A DNA stretch of 64,000 nt, taken from NCBI GenBank assembly GCA_003116975.1, contig BGKB01000017.1, positions 868,001-932,000 on the forward strand, written 5' to 3'. Both the position numbers and the translations under genes were made by a program. Numbering within the stretch: the stretch's first letter is position 1; each line of letters begins with the position of its first letter. The notes beneath the pieces were generated by a model. It made no database searches and was not told the origin of the DNA. It saw only the letters and a list, made by a program, of their open reading frames with translations. Of the stretch, positions 26,936 to 37,027 are shown one piece after another. The stretch is from Aurantiochytrium sp. KH105 (taxonomy: Eukaryota; Sar; Bigyra; Thraustochytrida; Thraustochytriidae).

Positions 26936-27954
26936 CCAACTAACTGACTGGCGGACATGCGGTTCACGGACTTGGGCTTTGCCAGCAGTTTCTTTCTATT
27001 TTTCTTTATCGATTAGGCTATCATCATCATCATCATCAATTTCATTATTCATTTTCATCTTGACATGACACTATAGGCTGTGCTGACTGCAGCTGAGGCT
27101 GAGGCTGACTTCAGTGACAGTTGGAAGCCTGGTCCTGGACAGACAGTCCACCCGTCAAAAGGGCAGCCATGGCAGGCAGCAAGCCCTCGCTGTCGCCCGT
27201 GGCAACGACCCATCGCATCCGCGTAAATCTCGTCTCCCTCCCTCCCTCCCTCCCGCGGGCTCTTGCCAGGGCCAAACCCCGCCGTGAGTCCCCAGCAGCG
27301 CCAGCATCTGGCCCTGACTTCGAGCTCGCGTGACGCTGCTGGGTGCGGCCGCTGCTGGCCGCGGCCTCGCCCATGTCTGCGCGGGTCCCGCCGCCGCTGC
27401 TTGCCTGCCTGCCGGCCCTTTCCTCCTCCTTGCCGCGAAGATGCGGCGCGCCTGCTGCACTGCTGGGCCGCTGCTTCGATCGCGCGTCTTTCTTCCACGG
27501 CGAGCGCGATGAGGAAGCAGTCCGCGATCGTGAGTCTCTGCCCGGTGGCGGCGCCCGCGAGGCAGCAGGCGGGCAGGCGGGCAGGCGGGCAGGCGGGCAG
27601 GCAGGCCGCGCCCGCGCAGACGCGCCGCGGCCCCGCGCGCCGCTCGAGCCGCGACCGTCGCGTCCGTTCGGGGAGGGGCGTCTCGGCCCGAGGAAGAGAC
27701 CCTAACTAGCTCGCCTGCTTGCTTGCGTGCGTGCCTGCTTGCTACTAACAACAGCAGCGGTCGACGAGGAAGGAGAAAGCGAGCAAAGGCGGAGGCCAAA
27801 GCAGATAGATAGATCCCGAGCGCGAGCGCGCGAGCGAGCGCGCGAGCGAGCGGCCCTGCCAGGGCTGAGCAGGAGGACAAGGCCGACGAGGAGGAGGTAG
27901 CGGAGTGGATAGCTGGGTGGTGTCGTCGGTTTGGGAGTCGGGCGGGTCGACGAG
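26936..27954. other. 1-kb spacer upstream of the phosphoesterase gene
   Basis: No gene supported. It contains an ATC tract (27020-27038), GGGCAGGC-type tandem repeats (about 27563-27606), GCTTGC/GCGTGC repeats (27716-27742) and a GCGAGCGA tract (27818-27852). The last 250 nt are the probable leader and promoter of the next gene. Confidence 0.55.
27563..27606. repeat. (GGGCAGGC)n tandem repeat
   Basis: About five imperfect copies of an 8-bp GC-rich unit in the spacer before the phosphoesterase gene. Confidence 0.88.
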
Positions 27955-30900
27955 ATGGCGGACGTTAAAGACCGCGTGGTGCGCTGGTTCGAGGAGAGGC
28001 TGCGCCAAGTGCAGGGCGTACAGGAGGATGCGAGCGAGTCCAAGGAGGGACAGTCGATCCGATGGCTCGCCATCCTGCTCGGGCTCATGCTCTTCTCGTA
28101 CGAGGCGATGGCCCCGCTCTTGCGGGGCAAGAGAAGCGTGTACACGGATCTGCGACTGTCCCTCATCGTGTGGCTCTTCTCTGCGGCCATGTTGCACATG
28201 CCCATGGCCAGCTCTGTAGAAATGGAGGATCACCCGAGCGTACCCTTCATCTCGCTCTTTATTCTGCTGCTCGTCGTGACGCACGTGACGCTCGCTGCTT
28301 TTACGATGCTGCACCATCTCGTGTGCTGGGCGCTGGGCATTTGCTTTCCCAAGCTCGCCAAAACGCTCTGGGTCCCCGGTCTGCGCTCCGTTCGATCCTT
28401 CAAGGCGATCCTCAAGGGCAGCATCCTTCTCTCCGCTACCGTCAGCCTCGTTTTTGCCTATTGCGGCACCGTGCCAGACACGAGCTGCATTATTGTCGAC
28501 GAAGGGTCCATCAAGGGGTCCACGGCGAAGCAGTCCACGCTCGCGATGCTCGTGCCTGGGGCCGACGTGAATGAGGCTACCTCGGCCGAGTCCGAAGCAG
28601 GACAGACCACCTCAACCTCGTGCCGCCCAAGCTACACGCAGGACCTGAGCGAACTTGTCTGCATGCGCCTCATGCCCGAACTAGACGAGCTCTGGGGCAA
28701 GGTCGGTGAGGATGGGACGTTTCATATCAAGGTTCTGGGCGTCAACCTTGGCCAATTCTCCCTGCTCGAGAGCCCTGTGGGCCTTCTCTGGCTCAGCGGC
28801 GTCGCCATTTGGGCCACCTACTACACGCTCCGCCGAACGAAGCGCATCAATCAGTCCCTCCAGCGTCGTGCGGTGAGACGTCGCCGCGAGGAGGAGGCCA
28901 AGGCGCAGGCGAGGACTTCCGGTGGCCCACGAGGAGCTACATCCGCAGCGGGGACGAGTCAACCGATCGCAGGTCACGACCAAGGCAACAATTACGAAGA
29001 CGAAAAGGACGCCGAAGACGCGCAGGACGATCTTAGTAGTGACGACGAGTACGAAGATGAAACGAAGCGAGCCACGACCACGGGCGCCGTGCATAACCCT
29101 CGACGCGAAGCGGCACCCACGAACTTTCGCCCCATGGCTGAATGGTACTCTCTGGCCGTGACAAGGACTGCCTTTGACTTGCTCATTTCCATGAAACTCT
29201 TTCTTGGCAGGTTCGACATGCGAACGATGCAGGCGGCCATCGGTGACGGGCCCCTGAACTCGCGGGGCGGCGCGTATGGCTCGTGCAACCCACAAGAGCG
29301 CAACGGCACCCAACAACGCAACGCGCGTACACCGGATAGCATTCAGGAGGAATCTTTTACATTCAAAGAAGCCTCTGCATCCGCTGGATTGAATAAAAGT
29401 CCGCAAAGCGCGGCAGGCTCGACCGCGGAGACTGGAGTGACGGACTCACTCGTGGATGACCGCTACGCAGATCTCGACGAGATGTGGTTCGATTGGCTTG
29501 CTGACACTGGCGACGGAGGCAACCCGACCTACGCTATCGCGCGAGCGGTCGCTCAGCCTTCGCTCGCGGTGCCAATGCATACAGCGGGGCGGCCCCAAAA
29601 GGACGAAAAGGTTGCTGTGAAGAATCTCAAGCGCGGCGATCTCCTGATTCTGGGCGGAGACCTCGCTTACCCCACGCCGTCTCGTCAAGAGTACGCGAGC
29701 CGTCTCTTTCAGCCCTTTGAGTACGCAATGGAACCCCCGCCTTCCTATCATCGCGACGATATCTCTCTGGCCAAGAACGTCCACGACGCTTCGACCGCTG
29801 AAACGTCCACGCGCTTTAGCATGCTCAGTATGCGTCATCTAGACAATACGAGATACTCGATGCCCCTCGGACGTATGCCGCATGATCGCTCCATGTCGAA
29901 CAGCAATCTCTTGCATGGCGTCAAGACGCCGTCGTCGGCGGGATCCTCGAAAGCTGGGTCTCCAATGAGCGGTCCACCAGGGCTGCGACCACAAATGAGC
30001 GAAGTTTTTAAAGTCGGCGACTTTACCGACCCCGACTACACCGAGATGGACTCGGTGCGGACGACGGGATCATCGCGCTCTCTTTTCACGGGAGGGAGCA
30101 GTGTCTTCAGCAACGACGGCAACACCTCAAACGGCGAAGACGAGGAAAGCGAGGACGAGAGCAAAGGCCCCGGCAGCAAGAAAACAGCGCGCAAGAAGAT
30201 CACGAGATCCAATCGTACAGCCAAACGAGGCAACAGCGGAGAGGAGGCAAAGGAAGAAGGCGCCAAAGTATGGCAGGGTCCGCCTTGCGCGTATGCCATT
30301 CCGGGCAACCATGATTGGTTCGACGGCCTTGATACCTTTATGCAATGTATTTGCTATCGGGACTGGATTGGGGGCTGGCGCATGCCGCAATCCAAGTCCT
30401 ATTTTGCACTCAAGCTGCCGCACGGATGGTGGGCCTTTGGCCTCGATTTTGCCCTTGAGGACGATATTGATGGTCTGCAATATCAGTACTTTGCTTCGGT
30501 GGCACACCGCTGTCTCGGTGAGAACGACCAAGTCATTTTGTGCTCGCACGAGCCGACGTGGCTGCTCGATGCGTACTTGAACGACCCGCATCCGGAAGAC
30601 AAGCCGATTTCGCGAACCTCCAAAAATTTGAAGCAGCTCGTGCGCAGACACCTTCGCGGGCGAGTGGCGATGCGTATCGCCGGTGACGTGCACAACTACA
30701 TGCGATACAATGCGGAGCAGCCGCTCTCGTATTCAGCGTTGCGCGCAGGCGCGGCTCCGTTTCTCGTCACTTCGGGCGGCGGCGGCGCTTTTTTGCATCC
30801 GACGCATACCTTTCCGGAGCGCTACAAGGAGATGGCTGCCTATTACAAGCTTGAGAAAGCGTACCCGTCATTTTCGGAGTCGCGAATGGTGGGAATGAGG

Positions 30901-32106
30901 AACCTGGGCCAAGGCTTTCGGATGCAAAATTGGCGGTTTGACATTGTGGGTTCGACGGTGTATTTCCTCATTGTGTGCAGCTTCTTTCCGCGATGCAATC
31001 TCGATCGCATCATGAACGCTCCACACTTTTACCCCGAGGGTCTTAAAGCTTTTGGGTACGAGATGGTTCTCATTTTTGGAGAACTGTTTTCCGAGGCTTA
31101 CGTTTCGCTCGTGGTGACGATGATCGTGTATCTGACATCGTTTTGCTTTGCAGACCAACATCACGGCACGCTGCGGCAGCTCATTATTGCCTCCGTGCAC
31201 ACACTCGCGCACGTGAGCTGCGCAGTAGCGCTTTTTCTTTTGCTAGAAATCGTGGCAGAGCTGGCCATCCAAGATGGCCTCGCGGGGCAGGGATACGATT
31301 CAATCTTTGAGATTTTCCAGAACTTTGAGCGGCGTACGATGCCCGAGGCGTGGTGGACGAACGGCCTCTTGGAGACATGCATGCGCTTCATGCTGCGGAT
31401 CTTTGATTTACCCGAAAACATGGCCACCACGCGCGTCAAGATCTGCAAGGGCGACGTGCCGGCGCCCGGTGTCGGTTGCGCGCCCTTGGCGCCATCGCAG
31501 CTTTCGAGGTTTGACTTTGTGAGCTACTACCTTGGCAACTACCTCTACATGTACATTATTGCTGCAGATCTCGGCGCGATGATCCTCGGGCTTTACCTGT
31601 ACGTTTGCGTGACCTTTTTCAAGCTGCACTGGAATGAGGCCTTTAGCTCGATTCGCTGCGAGGACTACAAGACCTTTACGCGTTTTCACATTGATGCAGA
31701 CGGCGACCTGCACGCATACACGATTGGTATTGATCGAGTGCCGCGCAAGTGGCGTGACGATTCGCGATGGACGTCGACTCTTTTTCGTTACCGTGCCAAA
31801 CGTTTGGACACACCCGATGTGGACGAGCTTGACCCGTCGATTGCCTCGTACGGTGTCGAGTGTCCGAGTCGCTGGATTCCGGCGTACGAGCCGAATCGCA
31901 AACATCGAAGGCAGCAAGATCCCCGTATTGTCGACTACTTTTGCATTCCCCGCAAGCGAAGCTGGCTCAAGCCACGTCGGGGCAAGTCGACCGTTTCTGC
32001 CGGCGACTGGTGGAAACCTTTTGAGAGTCTGGAGCAGCGCAGAGTCTTTCCCAAAGTTTTGCCTTCTTTCAACTCGATGGTGTCTCAGGATGAGGCCTCA
32101 GGCTAG
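27955..32106 (+). CDS. Multi-TM calcineurin-like metallophosphoesterase
   Basis: 1,383 aa from the first ATG (MADVKDRVVRWF). Five hydrophobic segments lie before residue 310, then a long acidic, Ser-rich linker. The phosphoesterase domain follows: an Asp-rich first motif (LADTGDG), GGDLAYP (residue 568), GNHDWFDG (784), SHEPTWLL (864) and AGDVHNYM (909), the metal ligands of the family. A Ser-rich insert of about 180 residues (590-770) separates the second and third motifs. At least four further TM segments follow. The domain should face the cytosol or a lumen depending on the even/odd TM count, which I cannot settle. Similar large membrane phosphoesterases occur in plants and stramenopiles with no assigned substrate. 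AATAAA sits 6 nt after the stop. Confidence 0.87.
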   Translation: MADVKDRVVRWFEERLRQVQGVQEDASESKEGQSIRWLAILLGLMLFSYEAMAPLLRGKRSVYTDLRLSLIVWLFSAAMLHMPMASSVEMEDHPSVPFISLFILLLVVTHVTLAAFTMLHHLVCWALGICFPKLAKTLWVPGLRSVRSFKAILKGSILLSATVSLVFAYCGTVPDTSCIIVDEGSIKGSTAKQSTLAMLVPGADVNEATSAESEAGQTTSTSCRPSYTQDLSELVCMRLMPELDELWGKVGEDGTFHIKVLGVNLGQFSLLESPVGLLWLSGVAIWATYYTLRRTKRINQSLQRRAVRRRREEEAKAQARTSGGPRGATSAAGTSQPIAGHDQGNNYEDEKDAEDAQDDLSSDDEYEDETKRATTTGAVHNPRREAAPTNFRPMAEWYSLAVTRTAFDLLISMKLFLGRFDMRTMQAAIGDGPLNSRGGAYGSCNPQERNGTQQRNARTPDSIQEESFTFKEASASAGLNKSPQSAAGSTAETGVTDSLVDDRYADLDEMWFDWLADTGDGGNPTYAIARAVAQPSLAVPMHTAGRPQKDEKVAVKNLKRGDLLILGGDLAYPTPSRQEYASRLFQPFEYAMEPPPSYHRDDISLAKNVHDASTAETSTRFSMLSMRHLDNTRYSMPLGRMPHDRSMSNSNLLHGVKTPSSAGSSKAGSPMSGPPGLRPQMSEVFKVGDFTDPDYTEMDSVRTTGSSRSLFTGGSSVFSNDGNTSNGEDEESEDESKGPGSKKTARKKITRSNRTAKRGNSGEEAKEEGAKVWQGPPCAYAIPGNHDWFDGLDTFMQCICYRDWIGGWRMPQSKSYFALKLPHGWWAFGLDFALEDDIDGLQYQYFASVAHRCLGENDQVILCSHEPTWLLDAYLNDPHPEDKPISRTSKNLKQLVRRHLRGRVAMRIAGDVHNYMRYNAEQPLSYSALRAGAAPFLVTSGGGGAFLHPTHTFPERYKEMAAYYKLEKAYPSFSESRMVGMRNLGQGFRMQNWRFDIVGSTVYFLIVCSFFPRCNLDRIMNAPHFYPEGLKAFGYEMVLIFGELFSEAYVSLVVTMIVYLTSFCFADQHHGTLRQLIIASVHTLAHVSCAVALFLLLEIVAELAIQDGLAGQGYDSIFEIFQNFERRTMPEAWWTNGLLETCMRFMLRIFDLPENMATTRVKICKGDVPAPGVGCAPLAPSQLSRFDFVSYYLGNYLYMYIIAADLGAMILGLYLYVCVTFFKLHWNEAFSSIRCEDYKTFTRFHIDADGDLHAYTIGIDRVPRKWRDDSRWTSTLFRYRAKRLDTPDVDELDPSIASYGVECPSRWIPAYEPNRKHRRQQDPRIVDYFCIPRKRSWLKPRRGKSTVSAGDWWKPFESLEQRRVFPKVLPSFNSMVSQDEASG

Positions 32107-32351
32107 GATAGAATAAAGCATTTCATGAACATCAAAGTCACAGATCGATTCAAACTGCATCTTGCGTCTCCTTCCATTTTACAGAGAAGAAGAACTAGGA
32201 CGTTTGCGCCGATGTGGCATTTTTTTGTTTGAACCACAGAATGCAATTGCTTGCCAGGTTTCACTGTCAGTCTTTTTCTTCCCCCTTGTCGCCTTCGCTT
32301 CAACTGGCCAATGGCAAAAGAAAAAGAAGGTAAAGGGTCTTAGGCCAATAG
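32107..32351. other. Convergent 3' spacer
   Basis: Has AATAAA at 32112-32117 for the phosphoesterase gene. Nothing else recognised. Confidence 0.55.
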
Positions 32352-33464
32352 CTAGTTTGTAGAGAGCGTGGCCCCTGCCTCGCCCGTCTCCTTTGCCCGT
32401 TGCAGCAACTCGTGATACTGTGCGACTTCCACGCCCTCCCAGGAAGGCCGTGACAAGGTAGCAAAGACGCGCTCCCTCAATTCGGTCTGCACCTCTTGCT
32501 CGACCCCGGAAAGGTTGCCAGCCGAATACGCAGTTTCGAGATTGGCTTGCATGATCTCCTTTGTGGCGGCGCCAGAAAGCGTGCATGGCACTTGCGTATG
32601 TCTGAGTGCAAAATCGATTGCGAGCTTGGGAAGCGACACGCCCTTATCGCGACAGATTTGGGCAGCAGTCTGGCACGCGGTCTTGACTTCTGCCGAAGCC
32701 GGGTGCCACTTCGGTGGGTCTCCGCCGCTGAGCAAACCCATGGAAATGGGACTCGCATTGAGCCAGCCAACATCTTTGTCTCGCAACAGCGTAAAGAGCT
32801 CCTGGTCGTCGAATAGCGATGTGTCGTTGAGAGAGTAATGACAGTAAAAGAGGCAGGTGTCGATTTGTACGGTGCTGCGCTTGAGAAGCTCGCGATGCAG
32901 AGCAAGAGGGTACCCAGTGATTCCAATTTTACGGATTTTCCCTGCGTCTTTGGCTTTTTGCAGGGCTGGCAAGGTTTCCTCAAGAATCACATCGAGTGAA
33001 GGCGCGTACTCGGGGTCGTGGATCTGCATGCAGTCGAGGTACTCGACGCCAAGACGATGAAGCGCCTCGTCCACGGCACGAAGCGTTCGCTCTGCTGAGA
33101 AGTCGAACATTTTCCGCACATCTTTCTCGTAACGTCCGCACTTGGAGTGCAGGTAGTACGCCTCGCGAGGAATCTTTTGCAGGGCCTTTCCGAGCCGACT
33201 TTCTGACGCGCCTTGGCCGTACCAGTACGCCGTGTCAATAACGTTGACGCCGCCTCGGATCGCGCACTCGACGACGGCATCCACGCTCTCCTGCGGCACC
33301 TCGCCGTACACGTCGCCAAAGGGGCTCCCGCCGAGGCCCAGGGCCGAGAGCCGAGGCTCTGTGGCCTCGCCCTCGCGCCAGGGCCGCAGCGCGCGGTACG
33401 GCATGCGCGCGCACGCGGCGGCCTCGTGGAAGCCCTCCACGAAGGTCGAGACGCGCTGCGCCAT
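32352..33464 (-). CDS. Aldo-keto reductase, L-galactose dehydrogenase-like
   Basis: 370 aa. TIM-barrel aldo-keto reductase with the tetrad visible: Asp and Tyr in NVIDTAYWYGQGASE, Lys in YYLHSKCGRY, His in CMQIHDPEY. The combination SPFGDVYGEV, FDFSAERTLRAVDEALHRLGVEYLD and GKIRKIGITGYPL matches L-galactose dehydrogenase and the related D-threo-aldose dehydrogenases. L-galactose dehydrogenase makes L-galactono-1,4-lactone, the penultimate step of the plant-type ascorbate route (family knowledge), so this suggests plant-type vitamin C synthesis, though other aldose substrates are possible. ATG 33464 (MAQRVSTF) is the first in frame. Divergent with the PAP2 gene. Confidence 0.88.
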   Translation of the reverse strand: MAQRVSTFVEGFHEAAACARMPYRALRPWREGEATEPRLSALGLGGSPFGDVYGEVPQESVDAVVECAIRGGVNVIDTAYWYGQGASESRLGKALQKIPREAYYLHSKCGRYEKDVRKMFDFSAERTLRAVDEALHRLGVEYLDCMQIHDPEYAPSLDVILEETLPALQKAKDAGKIRKIGITGYPLALHRELLKRSTVQIDTCLFYCHYSLNDTSLFDDQELFTLLRDKDVGWLNASPISMGLLSGGDPPKWHPASAEVKTACQTAAQICRDKGVSLPKLAIDFALRHTQVPCTLSGAATKEIMQANLETAYSAGNLSGVEQEVQTELRERVFATLSRPSWEGVEVAQYHELLQRAKETGEAGATLSTN

Positions 33465-34640
33465 CGTGGCCTCGGTCGGCCTCAGTCGGCCTTGGTTCGG
33501 GTCTGCGAGCGAGCGAGGCTGACGGTCAAGAGCAACGTGCATGAAGATGATCCATCGGTTGGGTCATCGAAGACGACGGGTTCCAGGGCTTCGTCCCAGG
33601 CTTCATAATGGATGATTAACAGTAAGAGAGGGGTCTCGACGGCGAAAGAGCGACGCGGGCACTTTGCATGCCGATGGTGCGTCCGTCGGGTCTTCGGACT
33701 TTTTACGATGTACACACGCGCGGCACGTCGGCCGGGCTTAGCTGGCTTGGGCTGGGCTGGGCTAGGTTGAGCCCATGCGATCAGCTCGAGCCGAGAGCCG
33801 AGTCTTGCGTTATGAAGGAGTCCATCGCCGTTATTCCGCAAGCCTGCTTGCTCTGCTGCTTGCAACGGCGATTTTGGCTACCGGCCGACCTCGTTGCTAC
33901 TCTCTGTGCTCTTCCTGATCACATTTCACTGCCAGCGTGGTCAGGTCGTTCTGATCACTGTCGTCGCCAGAGTCTTCTCCTTGCCCTCCGTCTCTCCGGT
34001 GTCGTCTTCGTGGCCTTGCCGTCGTTGTCGCCGTCGTTATCGTTGCTTGCTGTTGCAGATCTTCACCCGGTGGCTGGTGCTCTTGCTTTTGCGGTCGCTG
34101 TTGCCAACGTTGCCAACGTTGCCAACATTGCTCTTGCTCTAACCATAATAATTGTTGCTGCTCCAGCCCGTGCTGCTGCTTGTGCTGCTGCTGCTTGTGC
34201 TGCTGCTGCTATTCCTGCTGCTGCTGCTGCTGCTGCTAATGCCCATGTTGCCAATGCTACTGGCGAAGCCAATGCCGCTGCCACCGCTGCTGTGTTTTGT
34301 TCGCCGTTGTTTCGCGATGCTCTCCCTCCCCCCTCCCTCCCTCCCTCTCGCGTAATAGCCTCCCTGAGCGTATAATCAGCAACGCGGGCGAGGAAGCAGA
34401 GCCAGCGGCGGCATCCGCTCCAGCCAATCCAGACACGCAACGACGGGCGGCGAGCAGCAGCAGCCGCCGCGGCGAGCGGAGCAGGCCAGGCCAGGCCGGG
34501 CAGCGCGGCGGCGTCGGCAGCGGGCGCGCGCGAGGCGGCGCGGCGCGGCGAGGCGAGGCAGCGAGGAGGCGGGCCGGCGAGGAGGCGCGAGATCCAACGT
34601 CTCGCGAGCGAGCTTTTCTAGGGTTGAGTAGAGAGGCGCC
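33465..34640. promoter_or_regulatory. Candidate bidirectional promoter, L-galactose dehydrogenase / PAP2 gene
   Basis: Head-to-head spacer of 1.2 kb. It holds GTTGCCAAC-type repeats (34098-34130), CTG-rich tracts (34155-34240) and a CCCTCC tract (34322-34345). A 235-codon frame crosses it but is mostly Ala/Leu encoded by these repeats. Role inferred from orientation. Confidence 0.4.
34155..34240. repeat. CTG-rich imperfect repeat
   Basis: Interrupted CTG units that give poly-Leu, poly-Ala or poly-Cys frames; not part of any supported gene. Confidence 0.85.
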
Positions 34641-36263
34641 ATGGCCTCCGGGCTGGGCGCCAGCGAGGGCGGCGGCGCGGGAGACGGCGGCGCGCGGCGC
34701 GTACCCTCGCAGGAGAGCCTTGAGGAGGAGGAAGACTCCTTCCAGGTCCGGGACCTGCTCATCTGGAGCGCCGAAGACAGCCGCGCGAGGAAACCCGCGG
34801 AGCCAAGGGGCGAGGGCAGACTCGCATACAAGGAGTTCTCGGTCGACGCCGTCGGGCTCTTCTACACCTTTTGCGTCTTCCTGCTGCTGGCCGTGGCAGA
34901 GCTCGTCATGAAACCGCACCTCGAAAAGGTAGGAAGTGCTCTCATCAAGCAGATGCAAGCCGGCGGGCACGGCGGCGAAAAGGGTGCTTATGTTGACTTT
35001 TTCGGCAGGATCATGAGCTTCCCCACGGATTTCTGGGGATTCATGCCCTCGATCGCCCTCGCTGGCTTCCCTGCGGGGCGGCCTTTGGCGGCGCGAATGA
35101 TTCTGCTCGTGGGAGTTGGTCTCGTTGTGCAGTGGACAATGAACGTTACCTTTCGCCAGGGCAGGCCTTTCTGGGTGGACAGAAAGCTTGAAATGTGGCA
35201 CTGTCCCACCAACTATGGTTTCCCCTCGGGACATGCATTTATCCTCTTGCTCATCGTCGCGCCTCTTGTCGAGGAGCTCTGGGCCTGGCGCCGACGGACG
35301 CGCCGAAGGATGCGTACCAAGCCCGCCGCCTCTTCGTGCTTTTCGCTCCCGTGCGGCGGCGGCAAGGCCCTCTTGCCGCTGTTAGGGTCCAGTCTGCTTG
35401 TCGCGGCGTACACGACATGCCTGGTGGGCCGCATGTACCTCGGGACGCATTTTCTGCACAGCTTGCTCATGGGCACCGTCTGCGGTGCGCTCTTGCTGCA
35501 GATCCTGACCAAGCGGAACGTGGCGATTCTTATTGATCGCATCGCGCTCACGGTGGAGCTCGACGCCGCGACGTCGCTCTTGATGCGCGCTGCCGAGGTA
35601 CTGGCGCGCGCAGCGGGCGTTGCACTGGTTCTGCTCGGCGCCACCGAACTCTACCTTTTGCTTTGCGAGCATCTTGCCAGCCAGGATCCGGATCCACCCC
35701 GCTGGGCCGAGCGTGCTCTCAAAGAGTGCAGGGTCACACTGCACACCTTGCAAGGCTCCGAAGTGAAGGCTTTCAATGGAATCGCCATCATCGTCGGCTG
35801 GCTCATCGCCGTTGCTCTCGCGGCCATGCGCCCTGGCGGTGTCTCGTCGCTAATTGACGGTCGCCGCGGACCCGATGGTAACCGTCCGTATGCCTTGAGT
35901 CTTTCCAGGACAAGTCCCCGCCACAGTCGTCTGCGCAAGGACAGCGAAGGCACGGACGTTTTGCCAGACGAGGAGAATCGTGGGACAGGCGCGGGGCCAT
36001 ACGGGACCATGTCCTCGGGTCGCGTTATGCGGTCGCCCTCGTCATCGTCGTCGGCACTCTCATTCGAGTCGGTCCCAGAGCTGGAGCTCTGCAACGTCGG
36101 GGCTCTGCTCGCCGTTGCATCTTTTATCTCGAAAATGGCCATGGGTTACACCTTGGCATATCTTTTGCACATGCCGTCTCTTGGCCGGCTTCTCGCCGTG
36201 ATTTGCGCGCTCTTTGTGTTTCCGCAGCTACTCTTCATCTCACGTCCCAGCTGCTCTGACTAA
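34641..36263 (+). CDS. PAP2-superfamily membrane phosphatase (glucose-6-phosphatase-like)
   Basis: 540 aa, about eight or nine TM segments. The three PAP2 motifs are present in order: RQGRPFW (about residue 172-178), YGFPSGHA (190-198) with the catalytic His, and GRMYLGTHFLH (262-273) with the second His. Two positions differ from the textbook motif: the Lys/Arg seven residues before RP is Asn, and the Asp after the motif-3 His is Ser. The THFLH form recalls glucose-6-phosphatase (THFPH), so a sugar- or sphingoid-phosphate phosphatase of the ER is likely, but the subgroup is uncertain. A Ser/Arg-rich loop (410-465) precedes the last two TM segments. The N-terminal 60 residues are acidic and cytosolic. 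Confidence 0.85.
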   Translation: MASGLGASEGGGAGDGGARRVPSQESLEEEEDSFQVRDLLIWSAEDSRARKPAEPRGEGRLAYKEFSVDAVGLFYTFCVFLLLAVAELVMKPHLEKVGSALIKQMQAGGHGGEKGAYVDFFGRIMSFPTDFWGFMPSIALAGFPAGRPLAARMILLVGVGLVVQWTMNVTFRQGRPFWVDRKLEMWHCPTNYGFPSGHAFILLLIVAPLVEELWAWRRRTRRRMRTKPAASSCFSLPCGGGKALLPLLGSSLLVAAYTTCLVGRMYLGTHFLHSLLMGTVCGALLLQILTKRNVAILIDRIALTVELDAATSLLMRAAEVLARAAGVALVLLGATELYLLLCEHLASQDPDPPRWAERALKECRVTLHTLQGSEVKAFNGIAIIVGWLIAVALAAMRPGGVSSLIDGRRGPDGNRPYALSLSRTSPRHSRLRKDSEGTDVLPDEENRGTGAGPYGTMSSGRVMRSPSSSSSALSFESVPELELCNVGALLAVASFISKMAMGYTLAYLLHMPSLGRLLAVICALFVFPQLLFISRPSCSD

Positions 36264-37027
36264 TTACCCCTTCCTATTTCGGGGGAAAATGACAAGAACG
36301 TAGTTTGCAATGCAAGCAACTGTCAGCCAGGCAGAGAAATTGACGTTTTTCCTGTGTGGCTAAAACGCCCGCGACCGATCGCAGGTCCACATCAAAGACG
36401 AGGAGGCCGTATTTCCACGGCGTACAAGGCTCGCCATCGAAACAAATTTACTTTCTGTTTCACAATGAAAAGACAAAACCCAAACTTTCTATTTGCTACT
36501 AAAAGCTCTTGCCGCGAAATCGACTCATGTGCGTGAACTTGACCATGCCTTGGCCAAAACGTAACAGAAACAAAATTGAAAAAAGAAAAAGGAGAAGATC
36601 ATGATCTCGTCCAAGATTACCCAGAGGCCCTCACCGGAATCCACGACACATTGGCCGGGCGCATCTCGTGCAAGTAGCTCCAGTAGATTACGACAGCTTT
36701 CCATAATTGAGTACCAATGCCATTACCAAATAACCAATGCCATTCTCAAATTACGCTGGTACAACTGGCCCATCAAAAATTTGCGCCATGGGAGAAGGAA
36801 AAGGTGAAAGAAAAATGGTTTCGCAGTTGGTAGCGACTGCATGATTACCTTGCTTCCTTTTCTTCACAGTATCCATTGCAACCGAATCTCAGGATTACTA
36901 CTTGCCAAACTTCCGTTGGAGCTCACGAACGAGGCAATGCGCCGGGTGCACAAAACCCTTCTTTCTTTAATACTCTTGTCAAAATGTCCATGTCGTCAAT
37001 ACAGTTAACAGTATCAATTCGCTCTTA
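36264..37027. other. Convergent 3' spacer, PAP2 / SPRY genes
   Basis: A/T-richer than the flanking genes. Contains a repeated CCAATGCCATT motif at about 36713-36745. No gene supported in any frame. Confidence 0.6.

Noticed and set aside
33668..34375. 235-codon frame with Ala/Leu/Val runs
   Set aside because: Almost wholly derived from CTG and GTTGCCAAC repeats in a divergent promoter region.
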